5,668 nucleotides of DNA from Anaerobacillus sp. (GTDB lineage: Bacteria > Bacillota > Bacilli > Bacillales_H > Anaerobacillaceae): positions 1 to 5,668 of the forward strand of contig SKOL01000413.1 of NCBI GenBank assembly GCA_007120055.1, in the 5' to 3' direction. Below are positions 5,358 to 5,668 of this stretch, piece after piece. The position numbers and the translations under genes are program-made. The first letter of the stretch is position 1. Each line of letters starts with the position of its first letter. The notes below the pieces were generated by a model, which searched no databases, was not told the origin of the DNA, and worked only from the letters and a program-made list of their open reading frames with translations.

Positions 5358-5668
5358 ATGGAGGATAAAGTTTTAATTGTCGAGGGTAAAAATGATCGTA
5401 AAACAGTCGAGAAAGTACTTGATGAACCGGTAAATATTATTTGCACTTACGGAACTTTAAGTGAAGAGAAGCTTGAGACGATCATTTATCCTATCGAGGA
5501 CAACGACGTTTACATACTAGTTGATGCCGATGATGCAGGTGAAAAATTAAGAAAACAATTAAAACATGAGCTTCCAAATGCGACCCATTTGTATATCGAC
5601 AAAGTGTATCGGCAAGTAGAGACAACACCTCTCGATTTCCTTGCTCAACTGTTACGAAAATACTTTCA
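5358..5668 (+). CDS. Stand-alone Toprim-domain protein (YusF-like small primase-like protein), 3' end outside window
   Basis: Seen: ATG 5358-5360 with AAAGGA at 5344-5349 (eight-base spacing); the frame stays open for 103 full codons to the window edge. MEDKVLIVEGKND (1-13) carries the Toprim glutamate E9. ILVDADDAGEKLR (53-65) carries the acidic DxD pair D56 and D58. Strand/helix order between them fits one compact Toprim fold with no other domain visible. Known: Toprim domains bind Mg2+ and catalyse phosphotransfer or phosphodiester cleavage in DnaG primase, topoisomerases, RNase M5, RecR and OLD nucleases. Small stand-alone members such as B. subtilis YusF have, to my knowledge, no firmly assigned role. 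RNase M5 (RnmV) is the main alternative, but the spacing and sequence after DADDAG, and no rRNA-processing context, make me prefer the YusF-like group. It follows the peptidase by 76 bases without a convincing terminator. Confidence 0.85.
   Translation, partial: MEDKVLIVEGKNDRKTVEKVLDEPVNIICTYGTLSEEKLETIIYPIEDNDVYILVDADDAGEKLRKQLKHELPNATHLYIDKVYRQVETTPLDFLAQLLRKYF

Noticed and set aside
1..5668. A novel defence, mobile or biosynthetic system
   Set aside because: Every large ORF belongs to a recognisable family, and the order transporter, transporter, methyltransferase, peptidase, Toprim protein shows no shared system, no transposase or integrase, and no array.

Overview
The window reads as ordinary core chromosome of a low-GC, Gram-positive, Bacillaceae-type bacterium. 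The evidence is AT-rich codon use, strong AGGAGG-type ribosome binding sites, a TTG start behind one of them, a glycine betaine transporter that closely resembles Bacillus subtilis OpuD as I remember it, and a small Toprim protein resembling B. subtilis YusF. The genus cannot be fixed from sequence alone; a halotolerant or alkaliphilic Bacillus relative would fit.

All five convincing protein genes are on the + strand. (1) Bases 1-707 are the C-terminal part of a DHA2-type MFS efflux transporter whose start lies left of the window. (2) Bases 708-1151 are a 444-base AT-rich gap. It holds a degenerate inverted repeat that may be an insertion-sequence scar, a clean 7-bp dyad, a 15-codon mini-ORF with a good ribosome binding site, and a plausible sigma-A promoter for the next gene. 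(3) Bases 1152-2840 are a BCCT-family, OpuD-like osmolyte importer with an unusual Lys/Glu-rich repeat tail, closed by a strong intrinsic terminator at 2849-2900. (4) From about 2975 to 4174 is an RlmI-type (COG1092) rRNA methyltransferase. (5) 24 bases later, at 4199-5281, is an M42-family di-metal aminopeptidase, probably in the same transcript. (6) From 5358 off the right edge is a small stand-alone Toprim-domain protein of which 103 codons are visible.

The genes do not form an obvious pathway. The BCCT gene looks like its own transcription unit for osmoprotectant uptake. The methyltransferase and peptidase look like a housekeeping operon (ribosome modification, peptide turnover), and the Toprim gene may belong to it because no convincing terminator separates them. 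I found no CRISPR array, tRNA, rRNA, intact mobile element or defence system. The points most worth following are the heptad-to-hendecad repeat tail on the BCCT transporter and the structured 708-1151 gap.
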